Positions 17,501-23,853 of a DNA stretch of 48,067 nucleotides are shown one piece after another. A program made the position numbers and the translations under genes. Source of the DNA: Chloroflexota bacterium (GTDB lineage Bacteria > Chloroflexota > Anaerolineae > Promineifilales > Promineifilaceae); contig JAGNBF010000004.1 of NCBI GenBank assembly GCA_018004935.1, positions 48,804 through 96,870 on the forward strand, given 5' to 3'. The notes under the pieces were generated by a model. The model worked only from the letters and a program-made list of their open reading frames with translations. It ran no database searches and was not told where the DNA came from. Each line of letters opens with the position of its first letter. Positions within the stretch are counted from its first letter, which is position 1.

Positions 17501-20222
17501 CGGCCAACCGACTTTCGTTGGCTGGGGCAACAACTACATCCGTAGTAACACCGCCGTCAACGATGGTTACTGGCATTATGTGGTGGTGGTCTGGGATTAC
17601 AACGGCAGTGGCACGACCGGAACCGGCAAAATTTACATTGATGGCGTAGACGCCACCGGCACGGTCAACTACCGCACCAACAACGCCGACAACAGCGGTG
17701 ACACGCTCAAAATCGGGGGCACGAACAACAACACCAACGAAGCCCGGTACCTCTTTGACGGCCAGATGGACGAATTGGCCGCCTACCAACGCGCCCTCAG
17801 CGAAGCCGAACTTTACAGCATCTACCTGCGCGAAATCCGCTGGTATCGGGATCGGGCCACCTCTTACATCACTGTAGACACCGACAACCCCACCGTCGAA
17901 CTGCTTTCCGATGGGGCTTACTGGGCCGATGGCTACATCCAACTGGCCGTCGCTACCACAGATCCCACCTCATCGGTGGCTCTGGTAGATTTTGGCCTGA
18001 AAGGGCCGGGGGCCAGCAGTTTCACCTGGGCGGGGGCGCAACAATGCCAGGACAATGGCGTAGACGGCGCGGCCTGGTGTCCCAGCTTTGACAGTTCCAC
18101 GCTGGGCGGCGAAGGCCAATACGAGATGCAGTTCCGGGTGGTAGATGCGGTGGGCAACGAAACGCTGAGTCCGGTTTACACCCTGTACGTGGATGGCACA
18201 TCCCCCACCGCCAGCGGCAGTTTTACCGGGCAGTGGGCGACGCTGGCGGCGCAGGACGACGAGCGGCTGAACTGGACGGTGAACCTCTCTGGTACGTTGA
18301 GTGATCCCAACCTGAACACGACGCCCGCCGTAGCCGGGAGTGGCGTGGTCACGAATACGGTACTGGTAGAACTGCTGGATGCGGCCAATGGCCTCATCGG
18401 TGAAGGGGAACAGCAGGCGACGGTTACGGGGACGAGTTGGAGTGTGAATTATAGGATGGAGGGGGCGCGGCCGCAGGGAACCTACGCCGTCCGCATTACC
18501 TTAGCCGACCACGTGGGCAATGTCTCCTTGATGACGCTGGGCACGATCCGCTTTGATGAGCGGCCACCCAAAGCCACCTTCGATAGCTGGGAAGTAGATG
18601 CCCAGGTGATCTCCACCACCCTCACCCTGAGCGGCAACGTCAGCGACCAGGCCGATTGGGCTGGGGAAGCCGCCCATTTCGCCTTTGAAGAAGGGGTTGG
18701 TTCGTCCATTTTCTATGACAGCAGTGCCAACGGTGTTCATCTGAACTGCACCAACTGCCCGACGGTTGTCAGTAGCGGCCGCTTCGGTCAGGCCCTCGAC
18801 TTTGATGGCGTCAACGATACGCTCTCCACTTATACCGGAACCAACACCCCATTTGAGGAAAATGCCCTGACGCTGGCCCTTTGGGTTAAACCCGATGTCA
18901 TCACCACCGCTGTAGATCGTTTTGTCACCCTGGGCAACGAAACGGCTGTCCTGCGCATTGATAACCAACGCCTGCACTTCTACATGCGGCTTGATGGCAC
19001 GCTACAGCGCATTTTTGTCTCGAATATCATGACGGCTGGGGTATGGCAACATATCGCCGGGACGTATGACGGTCAGACGATGCGCCTTTATCGTAACGGT
19101 ATTGAGGTTGGCACTCTGGATGTTGTGGGCGAGATTAATCACACAGCCATCCCGTTGCAAAACATGTTCCTGAGTAGCGGTACGGAAACGTTTGATGGGC
19201 AAATGGATGAAGTGGGCGTTTATGACCGCGCCCTCAGCGATGCCGAGATATTCGCCCTGGCCCAAAGTGACGTCGCCGGGGTGCAAAGTGTGGAAATTGG
19301 GCGGGAACTGTTCGACTTCACGGGTACAACCCCGTTCGCACCACTCACGACCTGGAGCGCGGCCGCGATCAGCAACGGTTCCTGGAGCTACACCATCCCG
19401 GCTAACGTGGAAGGGCTGTACAACCTGCATCTGCGGAGTACCGACAACTTCGGCAATGTGAGCCACGAGGGGATCATCTGGAGTGGGGTGCTGGACACGC
19501 AAAACCCGGTTGTGACAGCCGTCGGCCAACACAGCGGCGGGGGTAGTGCGTCCCAAACCCAATACACCTTCACCTTCAGCGATTTCATCCTGGATGAAAG
19601 CCGCTATACCCAACCGTGTGGCGCGAATGAACTGGTAAACCTGACCTACAACAATGTTTTGTTGCCGTATGATGGCATGACCTACAACGTCACGGCCACC
19701 TGCCGCGTGGCGGGACATGAAATCAGCCGTGATTTCACCGCCTGTGACACGGTGGGGCATTGCACCACGGTCAATGTGACACCAGCCCCCTCACCCAACA
19801 GCGACAGCATCGCCATCCTGACACCGGGCAATCTTTCCCCGGTGACCTCCGGTGTCGCCACGACGATCAATGGCGGCGCGTATGATCTAAACCAGATTCA
19901 GACGATTGTGGTGCGGGTGGATGGCATGGTGGTGGGCACGATTGTGCCGGGTGTGGGGATTACGGATACAACGTGGGCTACCAATTGGACGCCCACGGTG
20001 ACAGGAACGGTGACGGTCGCGGCCGCGATGACCGACACCCTCGGTAACACCATCACCGATACCATTCAACTGATGGTACAGCAAGGTGGGCCTACCGCTA
20101 TCACCTTACAAGCCTGGGGCGTGCGCCCGGTGAACCACCTGCCCTTTGGGCTGGCCTGGGTCGGATGGTTGGCCCTGGCGACAGCGGCCTGGTGGTGGCG
20201 CAGAAAACGTGATGGTTCTTGA
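8553..20222 (+). CDS. Giant surface protein with TSP3 repeats and seven LamG domains
   Basis: The protein is 3889 residues. The ATG at 8553 has GAGGT 9 bases upstream and opens a signal peptide (MKKWRYYGLALFIFVIFL... ending near TSRA). Domains in order: N-terminal beta-rich region (30-280); two membrane helices (about 293-315, 319-339); calcium-binding thrombospondin-3-type DxDxDG repeats (about 430-580); beta-rich region; a cluster of about six membrane helices (1123-1283); a second TSP3 block (1483-1606); LamG/concanavalin-like domains near 1630-1850, 1903-2100, 2106-2313, 2320-2500, 2570-2770, 2906-3100 and 3370-3573, many ending YFDG(x)LDEL-like; Ig-like segments around 3110-3343 and 3576-3846. 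A C-terminal helix followed by RRKR is the likely membrane anchor. It contains about 22 GCGGCCGC copies. It probably acts in adhesion or glycan binding; the ligand is unknown. Confidence 0.85.
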   Translation: MKKWRYYGLALFIFVIFLNILLGLPQTSRAAPLSPQEAVEQAWSLARASGRYSYRSLIDQTVYPAPSVANAGRPPRQDRLAIEGNVDAAAATLNLTLWDDGSFDPQRGLTVKVEDGQTYGRRGQGEWQEMDNVADAFAPGGDPLGFLAGATNIQSTGTESRDFEGLSLTYSHYTFEMDGPAFARYMLAEMEAYYEKYGARPAGMELAPPDTYQRMTGQGELWVNEAGLPAQLIIRVELPDQPKEGERVAAAITNNYFDFDLAQLGQATVPFWTDPATWASYRLSQWQPAVQAALPALQLLPLAFLLVYLSLRYWRTRPFYNAVIGFVILSMLFSPLLQGHQGQSFLARLRADQAAQKARQAEAEERQALADAGKVTNWNPHVDPFAAAKSTEDSKQLAVSSEQLPANGLPLANSPLANSPLANSLLATTDSDADDLSDEDEDYWGTCAFTVGSPAYNSSEYCAGVTDPTDSDGDGLDDATEVNFLNTYPTSADTDGDSITDTLEIQGFTYAGQTWYLDPINEDSNEDGLVDSGECDLSLIDNGLAAACPDSDGDGAPNVFDEDNDGDGVPDADDLSPGYASPETYTNDNPFLLSLNNFTVGAPILLDIQLKPTTNDHLNYYYHVLDWPQDDEGQIQRHLDTTWASTSNSTYQSDDANAANGDIRLVPMLEIIMPYSSGHYANLPVNSTYAGTSRTLGVAIDDWLDTDVTEPYSMSLDDLDLATGDLVAYVPLSLVTDENDKPVGYTTRLIYEPGQASWGNAHQYRVVWLVQMLTDECINADDDETTCARQDTVTVIHSYDESWTLTGLNASEEHGLDVALLYENPATDDDLGFDAQLWGASWNLGNTFLRGRDCDTLSNGSCVGNGQRDVTIANLSSNLTAWDLDYTEVDTFSYEHQGFTAYIMMTETVNILDTIFTPYASATVPTILVAQEHSSRALNLDSFTGDISNGLVMDLSSGSVPLQLQASLSWASYDYVDGAWQNYEAEQYLEYLNEALATDSYFQATDSSQAAADEAEGKLIWAQSYYASLYAGAQAVIAVDGTIAWEPSVAIPEVDLDPLIPVNSGWGAATIATEFALVYAAKKISVEATETGIWAYFKNSIQSTADDGYQFTRFNQGGLSANKIAILTILLAVIAIAYIVAGLITGNETYVQLGVKILSLVTIIVSTFYIINAILAIIKAVQGVVGAVSIVIKALSAGRWFQGVGVIGFIIGTIVTWGVVGIMILTKGLTGIALGYTLALAIASTIVLFIYLILDLIGLGIIVLILVLFDALFALFGAKGPTQLLTEAIADTLYGVYYLIKNLDDSDRLNLDLTSMAFANDDLGFTIGNSFIFSLAVTNTLRYDNDYSFSDLEDRTVFRYFAQDDEDDQHSGLVQGEMVGEWVAVDGDEARASDVISITIPLSRLGTGIDQSLDGEFYVTEAYIAPYQGCWEFAGIPTDCTWYKFSGSSHINMGQEMVYDVLPGSLRDFVQMDWDNQLPDQVDIDNDGLTTLAGTDPDSDEFDSDGDGLSDYYEILYGLDAEEGDGDRDGLNDAQELVYGTNPFAADSDSDGLNDYLETKTGWLVVYENNGQSWLTRAWSDPNSADADEDTLNDLEEFLFGFHPQVASDPSSVSNLVQFNNLEVGEETNLLLLTQFEESLGVETFFDGSGAGNTATCDTVASACPTLEQTGRYGYAAAFSTNDYLDTGSGITPLATGDFSIGAWVKTTSTNAQAIVSKNDSDTTWEIYEKSFYLNNLGRPTFVGFGNGYIQSTQAVNDGQWHHVMVVWDYSGSGTAGTGRMYVDGVNVTAGSTNYIANRADAAAHTVKIGRPNFGEAPNYFNGSLDEIVVLDKALAADEVLDMVYGRYNINDLIVPPGTELTYQATVTNTSSTTAAGFLSAATTYVEPDLAWPTVALGFEPEQRIAYFTNALGEENNIWCVDDGTCPTAGIDGAISNGIAFDGLDDYVTLPGVDVRNQQHFSLNFWLYVESLPASGQQAMILDTDSTATGAMDVYLNSTGNLVFEVIGDTTFISNYSFSGNLNQWVHVSHNEGNIFINAGLNTSGSYPSVVLGPGRLGNNMAGTQPFDGRIDELVYYDSALDDGSNGGTSFNAIADVRNGSYYTDETPRFLFALDELIDYDGTVFYDSQSNSNHATCSPPTCPTLTGSTGGHSGRAVTFDGVDDYLTQPGSSGSENTTLSFWVNLNPAFSGTNTIFDSTTNGHLDFSINSSGRFAAARSLGTHTSTGAVPTGQWVQISITYREYWQSGNCYYDSDLYFNGVFDSRRNYYISSSCGNHNFTIGPGRIGNSTDGLNAFEGSLDDMSLLVANHTFDPPSTNFGYQNLANDYRAAACDDVFICPAKVSGRFDQGVSFDGVENYLDLGTVLDPSTTNLTAAIWFNVTSTSNSPVILQQLDGTGTGRSWLQLDSTGVIGTFLGGSLLLGTTNVTPNAWHHAAVTYDGTTLRLYLDGNLEAAQARTMETSDGEMTLGRHKTLTNRYFSGYLDELVILPAAADEAGIQMLLNSTWPAIDIPALFETFAAAALTNLEVSGTAEVSPYATTSQHQFDQEVEAALVLQAQIDYPVVDPYASNLRLFIPFEETPGSTVFDNLIPYNTQNREATCTGTSCPTAGLRGQVDRAVYFDGLDDYLVVDTNDIYTSGPDIRSLSVWINAKRGTIVDAVYGGSSRTFHLDMNLLETYRTSTMQTALELPRAEWFHLVITIDSSNITRIYINGVEEATGTNQWLDDIATLYIGGNRQGQDFLEGYLDDLRFYDTTLSAAAVLALYTESAPVIRFEFDEDSDATTFVDNSVNGYVGQPTTQTCAELTLNSLTINSLATNPSEVFVSLDGERVLDELNRTSGESLGPDISTILCGQQTLAVGVVANSAAATLGSVALNVTTPGTSNQTFTSGGNSITLNWTVDSTPIYQPNPAPGTSGRIANGALFDGTGYVTVTDTTVPFSLVADFTIAAWINTTAVNTGILVKSDGDNSWERGEKAFYLDSTGQPTFVGWGNNYIRSNTAVNDGYWHYVVVVWDYNGSGTTGTGKIYIDGVDATGTVNYRTNNADNSGDTLKIGGTNNNTNEARYLFDGQMDELAAYQRALSEAELYSIYLREIRWYRDRATSYITVDTDNPTVELLSDGAYWADGYIQLAVATTDPTSSVALVDFGLKGPGASSFTWAGAQQCQDNGVDGAAWCPSFDSSTLGGEGQYEMQFRVVDAVGNETLSPVYTLYVDGTSPTASGSFTGQWATLAAQDDERLNWTVNLSGTLSDPNLNTTPAVAGSGVVTNTVLVELLDAANGLIGEGEQQATVTGTSWSVNYRMEGARPQGTYAVRITLADHVGNVSLMTLGTIRFDERPPKATFDSWEVDAQVISTTLTLSGNVSDQADWAGEAAHFAFEEGVGSSIFYDSSANGVHLNCTNCPTVVSSGRFGQALDFDGVNDTLSTYTGTNTPFEENALTLALWVKPDVITTAVDRFVTLGNETAVLRIDNQRLHFYMRLDGTLQRIFVSNIMTAGVWQHIAGTYDGQTMRLYRNGIEVGTLDVVGEINHTAIPLQNMFLSSGTETFDGQMDEVGVYDRALSDAEIFALAQSDVAGVQSVEIGRELFDFTGTTPFAPLTTWSAAAISNGSWSYTIPANVEGLYNLHLRSTDNFGNVSHEGIIWSGVLDTQNPVVTAVGQHSGGGSASQTQYTFTFSDFILDESRYTQPCGANELVNLTYNNVLLPYDGMTYNVTATCRVAGHEISRDFTACDTVGHCTTVNVTPAPSPNSDSIAILTPGNLSPVTSGVATTINGGAYDLNQIQTIVVRVDGMVVGTIVPGVGITDTTWATNWTPTVTGTVTVAAAMTDTLGNTITDTIQLMVQQGGPTAITLQAWGVRPVNHLPFGLAWVGWLALATAAWWWRRKRDGS
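9724..9829 (+). repeat. In-frame simple repeat within the giant gene
   Basis: A TAGTAAGCAGTTAGCAGTGA run, like the CAGT-rich simple repeats common between genes, is followed by three exact 15-bp units CACTCGCAAACTCGC (9781-9825). In frame it reads SKQLAVSSEQL and then LANSP repeats. It lies between the second membrane helix and the first TSP3 block, where a flexible linker would tolerate it. Confidence 0.75.
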
Positions 20223-20318
20223 GGATTTCGCGGGGTACGGGCAACCCCCTGAAACCCCCAAGACCCATTTATATCTATACAGGTCGGGGACAGCGATGCC
20301 TGAGCTTGTCGAAGGCGG
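20219..20318. repeat. Family A deletion derivative and CTGAGCTTGTCGAAGG motif
   Basis: GAGGATTTCGCGGGGTACGG and CCCCCTGAAACCCCCAAGAC are the two ends of family A joined without the middle. CCTGAGCTTGTCGAAGG at 20299-20315 is a motif scattered in many bacterial genomes, with a relative at 33011-33033. Confidence 0.6.
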
Positions 20319-20370
20319 AGCCGGGCTTCGGTAAGCTCAGATCTCGAGGACGTGTGTAGTTATACTAAAA

Positions 20371-20542
20371 CCCCTCACCCTACCCCTCTCCCCAGGGAGA
20401 GGGAACTGCTCCCTCCCCCTCCTGTTGTAGGAGAGGGAACTGCTCCCTCCCCCTCCTGTTGTAGGAGAGGGAACTGCTCCCTCCCCCTCCTGTTGTAGGA
20501 GAGGGAACTGCTCCCTCCCCCTCCTGTTGTAGGAGAGGGGGT
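20371..20542. repeat. Family C element with four exact 34-bp tandem units
   Basis: CCCCTCACCCTACCCCTCTC is followed by units of exactly 34 bp starting at 20401, 20435, 20469 and 20503 (GGGAACTGCTCCCTCCCCCT core). Each unit can form its own stem. Family C also appears at 20652-20708, 34194-34257 and 44858-44937. There are no spacers, so this is not CRISPR. Confidence 0.85.
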
Positions 20543-20651
20543 TCTTTAGGGTTTCGCGGGGTACGGGCAACCCTTGTGGTTGCCCCACACCGGGCAGGCA
20601 CAAGGCCAGCCCGTACATCTGGTGTCAACCACCCTCAATTCCCAAAGAGCC
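20543..20651. repeat. Family A palindromic element
   Basis: TCTTTAGGGTTTCGCGGGGT to CAATTCCCAAAGAGC is a near-complete copy. The arms GGGCAACCCTTGTGGTTGCC and GGGCAGGCACAAGGCCAGCC give a long hairpin. Confidence 0.9.
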
Positions 20652-20708
20652 GGAGAGGGAACTGCTCACTCCCCTCTCCTGTTGCGGGAGAGGGGCTGGG
20701 GGTGAGGG
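20652..20708. repeat. Family C element
   Basis: GGAGAGGGAACTGCTCACTC to GGGGCTGGGGGTGAGGG abuts the preceding family A copy without a gap. From 20709 to 21020 there is one GCGGCCGC (20756) and nothing else I can name. Confidence 0.75.
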
Positions 20709-21020
20709 CCTTCTACCCACCGACCCGGTATCAATCAATGCGAGTATCAGAGTCTGCGGCCGCGTTCCCATCCTCTGGCATTGTCTCAGCCGTTGGGGGT
20801 GCCAGGCTTTTTTGTATATCCCGATAACGCTGACTGCTATCTGCTCTATTGCCTTGATCTGACCTGTCACTACGCGCAAAAATTAGCTACATTGGATGAT
20901 GTAAACGAAAAGGTCAGGAAACAAACTGGCGGATTTTAGCCCGACAAGGGCAACAGAGAGTGGGCATGACTCACTGTGAACCCGCATCCTTCAAAAATCT
21001 CTCCTAACTGTATACAAACT

Positions 21021-21131
21021 GGGTCTTCAGGATTTCGTGGGGTACGGGCAACCCTTGTGGTTGCCCCACACGGGGCAGGCACAAGGCCAGCCCGTACATC
21101 TGGTGTCAACCCCCTGAATTCCCAAAGACCC
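21021..21131. repeat. Family A palindromic element
   Basis: GGGTCTTCAGGATTTCGTGG to CCCTGAATTCCCAAAGACCC is one of the most complete copies. Its interior is almost identical to the copy at 20543. Confidence 0.9.
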
Positions 21132-21180
21132 TACAAACTTTGTCCTCTGGCTCGAAACCCCAGTCTTAAACCGCCTCACT

Positions 21181-21280
21181 TCTTTGCGCCAGCGCAAAGA
21201 CAACCCCCCACTTCTCTGACAAACTATAGGTCTGTTTAGCCCGGTGGTTTGACCGCCAGGCGGGGTAATTGAACGCTTAC
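21181..21280. repeat. Short hairpin and partial family D element
   Basis: TCTTTGCGCCAGCGCAAAGA (21181-21200) is a perfect 9-bp stem with a 2-base loop. AGCCCGGTGGTTTGACCGCC (21238 on) to GAACGCTTAC (about 21280) is the right half of family D. Both lie in the leader region of the cytochrome gene. Confidence 0.65.
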
Positions 21281-21313
21281 GTGTAAGGTTTCCTTTTAAA
21301 GGGGAAGAGAATC

Positions 21314-21706
21314 GTGAAACGTTTTGGACTTGTGTTATTAGTATGGGTAATGACGGGATTGGTGGGGGCGTGTAGTGAGAACGCGGCCGCGAACGGTAGC
21401 AAAAAAGTCGCGATCCCTGTCGTACCCGGTGATCCAGTGGCCGGTGAGCAGGTTTTTATCGGGAGTTGTTCCTCCTGTCATGGCACAGATGCCCGTGGCC
21501 TACCTGGCCTGAGCAAAGATTTAGTCACCAGCACCTACGTAGGTGGTATGAATGAAGAGCAGTTCCTGGAATTTGTCAAAACAGGCCGCTCTCCAAGTGA
21601 TCCGGCTAACACGACCGGTGTAGAGATGCCCGCCAATGGGGGCAACCCGGCGTTGCGCGATGAAGACTTCATCAATATCCGGGCTTACCTTTTTTCCTTA
21701 AGGTAA
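21314..21706 (+). CDS. Monohaem c-type cytochrome, predicted lipoprotein
   Basis: This 130-residue protein has a signal sequence with a lipobox (LVGAC), so it is probably lipid-anchored outside the membrane. CSSCH (about residues 53-57) is the single haem c site and GVEMPANGGNPAL (about 102-114) supplies the axial Met. The length is normal for a class I cytochrome c domain plus anchor. GGGGAAGAG lies upstream of the start, which reads GTGAAACGT if 21314 is taken as GTG. It leads a cluster of redox genes with short gaps and is the natural electron partner of the octahaem protein. The Ala-Ala-Ala just after the lipid-attached Cys is encoded by a GCGGCCGC copy. Confidence 0.88.
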   Translation: MKRFGLVLLVWVMTGLVGACSENAAANGSKKVAIPVVPGDPVAGEQVFIGSCSSCHGTDARGLPGLSKDLVTSTYVGGMNEEQFLEFVKTGRSPSDPANTTGVEMPANGGNPALRDEDFINIRAYLFSLR

Positions 21707-21747
21707 CAGCGCTTACCCTAAACAAGTGGCAGACAAGGATACATCTG

Positions 21748-22005
21748 ATGAACGATAAAGCGGAACTGGCCGCCATGACGGTAGAACTGATTTTGAAAAC
21801 CTGGCCGCGTGCGGCACGTGTTTTTTATGCCTACAAAATGGCCTGCGTAGGGTGTGTGTTGGCCCCGTATTACACCCTCGCGGAGGCAGTTCATATTTAT
21901 CATCTACCTCTGGATGAGTTCCTGAATGAGGTGTTGACTGTTATCGGTGAGGAAATTGGCACCCAAACGAATAACAAGCTTAGTAATCATTCGTTTTTAA
22001 CTTAG
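21748..22005 (+). CDS. DUF1858-type redox disulfide domain protein
   Basis: This 85-residue protein matches the DUF1858 family, also described as hybrid-cluster-protein-associated disulfide domains. MACVGCVLAPYYTLAEA (about residues 31-47) has the CxxC pair and HIYHLPLDEFLNEVLTVIG is the typical following helix. Family members are often next to enzymes that handle NO, hydroxylamine or nitrite. Here it sits 41 bases after the cytochrome gene and 81 bases before the octahaem gene, which supports a nitrogen-oxide link. The last 15 residues are polar and probably disordered. Confidence 0.8.
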   Translation: MNDKAELAAMTVELILKTWPRAARVFYAYKMACVGCVLAPYYTLAEAVHIYHLPLDEFLNEVLTVIGEEIGTQTNNKLSNHSFLT

Positions 22006-22086
22006 CGATTTGCTGTGCTGGTCTCCTGACCGCGCCACCCACGTTATTTCTGAACGATGAGTTAGTAGTTGCCAAAAGGAGCATTT

Positions 22087-23403
22087 ATGACACAAACAAA
22101 CAGGTTTCCTCGTTCTTTGATTTGGAGCGTTGTGGTTCTTATTGTCGTTTTGGGGCTGATCGTTGTGATCATGGCCATTGGGAATGCGGGGTCAGACGCG
22201 GCCGCGAACGCGGCTCCCATCAACGTCTTAGCCAACAGCGATGATGAATGTGTGGTCTGTCATGCTCGCAACACCCCTGGCATCGTCGAACAATATGGCC
22301 ACAGCACCATGGCGGCCGCAGAAGTAACCTGCCGCGACTGTCATGAAGTCTCAGCCGATTACCCCGGCGCGGTTGAGCACGAAGGGACATATGTCCTTAA
22401 CCAACCGACAACCGCTATGTGTCAAGATTGTCACGAAGCCGAGGTGGCTCAATTCAACCAGAGCCGCCATGCGTTACCAGCCTATGTCGCTTATGCCGGA
22501 ACCGACACACTGACCGAAGAACAATTCGCCATGTATCAGGCCATTCCCGAAGGCGGCTTCTTACTCGACAGCCCGGATAAAGCACGCAATTCTCTACACG
22601 CCCTGGAAGGCCCAGCCATTACCCGCTTCGCCTGCGAAACCTGCCACAACGTCGGCCAACCCGCTGCCGATGGCTCGGTGGGGCAGTGCCAGGATTGCCA
22701 CCTGCGCCACGAGTTCAGCCTGGAACAGGTCCGCAAGCCGGAAACCTGCAACGCCTGCCATATCGGCCCCGATCATCCCCAATGGGAAATTTACCAGGAG
22801 TCGCCCCATGGCATTGCCTACGCTACTGGTGGTGACAATTGGCATTGGGAGGCCGAACCGGGCACATTAACCGCCGTAGATTTCCCCGCCCCGACCTGTG
22901 CCACCTGTCACATAAGTGGTTTTGGTTCCGCCGCCACCACGCACGACGTAGGCGACCGGTTGACCTGGTATCTGGCGGCCCCCATCAGTGCCCGTCGCCC
23001 CGTCTGGCAAGAAAATCAGCTACGGATGCAAAGCGTTTGTGGTGAATGCCACAATCAGAATTTCCTGACTGAGTTTTATGCCGATGGTGATGCCTTGGTC
23101 GAGTCTGTCAACTCGTTGGTCATTGAGAGTGATGAGATATGGGCCGTTTTGAAGGAGAACAATCTGGTGACGGCCGCCCCGTTTGATCAGCCGGTAGATT
23201 ATGTCTACTATGAACTCTGGCATCACTGGGGACGCACCGCCAAATTTGGCGGTTGGATGCAAGGGCCAGATTACACCCAATGGCATGGCGCGTATGAGAT
23301 GTTGAAAGCACGAGCGGAGTTACTCACAGAAGCTAACATTTTGCTAGAAGAAGCGGGTTTATCACCGATTGAGTACACGCCGCCGCCAACGGCAGATCAG
23401 TAA
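22087..23403 (+). CDS. Membrane-anchored octahaem cytochrome c, HAO-like
   Basis: The protein is 438 residues. The ATG at 22087 is preferred over an upstream in-frame ATG because AAGGAG lies 7 bases before it. One N-terminal membrane helix (about 11-33) anchors it. Eight CxxCH haem motifs start at residues 55 (CVVCH), 82 (CRDCH), 112 (CQDCH), 183 (CETCH), 201 (CQDCH), 221 (CNACH), 271 (CATCH) and 318 (CGECH). The count, spacing and the C-terminal helix with DYTQWHGAYEML fit the hydroxylamine oxidoreductase/octahaem nitrite reductase group. It could oxidise hydroxylamine or reduce nitrite or hydroxylamine. The cross-linking Tyr of true HAO could not be confirmed by eye. It is part of the 21314-24786 cluster. 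Confidence 0.8.
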   Translation: MTQTNRFPRSLIWSVVVLIVVLGLIVVIMAIGNAGSDAAANAAPINVLANSDDECVVCHARNTPGIVEQYGHSTMAAAEVTCRDCHEVSADYPGAVEHEGTYVLNQPTTAMCQDCHEAEVAQFNQSRHALPAYVAYAGTDTLTEEQFAMYQAIPEGGFLLDSPDKARNSLHALEGPAITRFACETCHNVGQPAADGSVGQCQDCHLRHEFSLEQVRKPETCNACHIGPDHPQWEIYQESPHGIAYATGGDNWHWEAEPGTLTAVDFPAPTCATCHISGFGSAATTHDVGDRLTWYLAAPISARRPVWQENQLRMQSVCGECHNQNFLTEFYADGDALVESVNSLVIESDEIWAVLKENNLVTAAPFDQPVDYVYYELWHHWGRTAKFGGWMQGPDYTQWHGAYEMLKARAELLTEANILLEEAGLSPIEYTPPPTADQ

Positions 23404-23446
23404 GCAAGAGATGTTACGTTGTGGTTACTTCAACGGATTTAGAAAG

Positions 23447-23605
23447 GGTAAACGTTCAGTCATATAAATCCATCCGCCAGACCCGCCCGGACGTAAAACG
23501 ACCGGGCTATGGTTACAAAGGCCGCTGGCCTGGGGTTTTAGCCCGCAGGGCCTGGTATGTTTAGCCCGGCGGTTTGACCGCCGGGCGGGATAACTGAACG
23601 CTTAC
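23447..23605. repeat. Composite element, family D arms around family K
   Basis: GGGTAAACGTTCAGTCAT at the left is a decayed arm of the right end, GGGCGGGATAACTGAACGCT. Between them, 23504-23560 is the reverse complement of family K at 7217. It looks like K nested inside D. It follows the octahaem gene and may act as a transcription block. Confidence 0.65.
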
Positions 23606-23623
23606 TATAGTTTTCAAGAAAAA

Positions 23624-23702
23624 GATTTTGGTGGTACGGGCAATCCTCGTGGTTGCCCTCCCGTGGCAGGGCGGGCACAAGGCCAGCCCGTACCCAAAAT
23701 CA
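23624..23702. repeat. Family A core without its ends
   Basis: GATTTTGGTGGTACGGGCAA to GGCCAGCCCGTACCCAAAAT is the central hairpin of family A with a new outer stem (GATTTTGG...CCAAAATC). It lacks the TTTGGGAATTC ends, like the copy at 41688. Confidence 0.7.
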
Positions 23703-23853
23703 TTATCTTAAGCTCTATATACTTACCACGGTCATAAAGTGACATTTTGTTAGCGGCAACAGATTGGTAGGTTTGGACTGAAGACCCATCCCCCTTCGAT
23801 CCCAGAGGGAAGGGGGGAGAAACCTACCGGCTACGAACAATGAGGTTGTAACA

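Noticed and set aside
20100..20222. LPXTG-type or PEP-CTERM sorting signal at the end of the giant protein
   Set aside because: There is a final helix and an RRKR tail, but no LPXTG or PEP motif before it, and no sortase in the window.
20401..20536. Possible CRISPR array from regular 34-bp units
   Set aside because: The units are directly adjacent and identical, with no spacers between them and no cas gene nearby. It is a tandem expansion of a family C hairpin.
20976..21239. Small protein-like frames with RATLVVAPHGAGTRPARTSG
   Set aside because: They are translations of family A repeats. The same peptide appears wherever the repeat is, in either orientation, so it is not a protein family.
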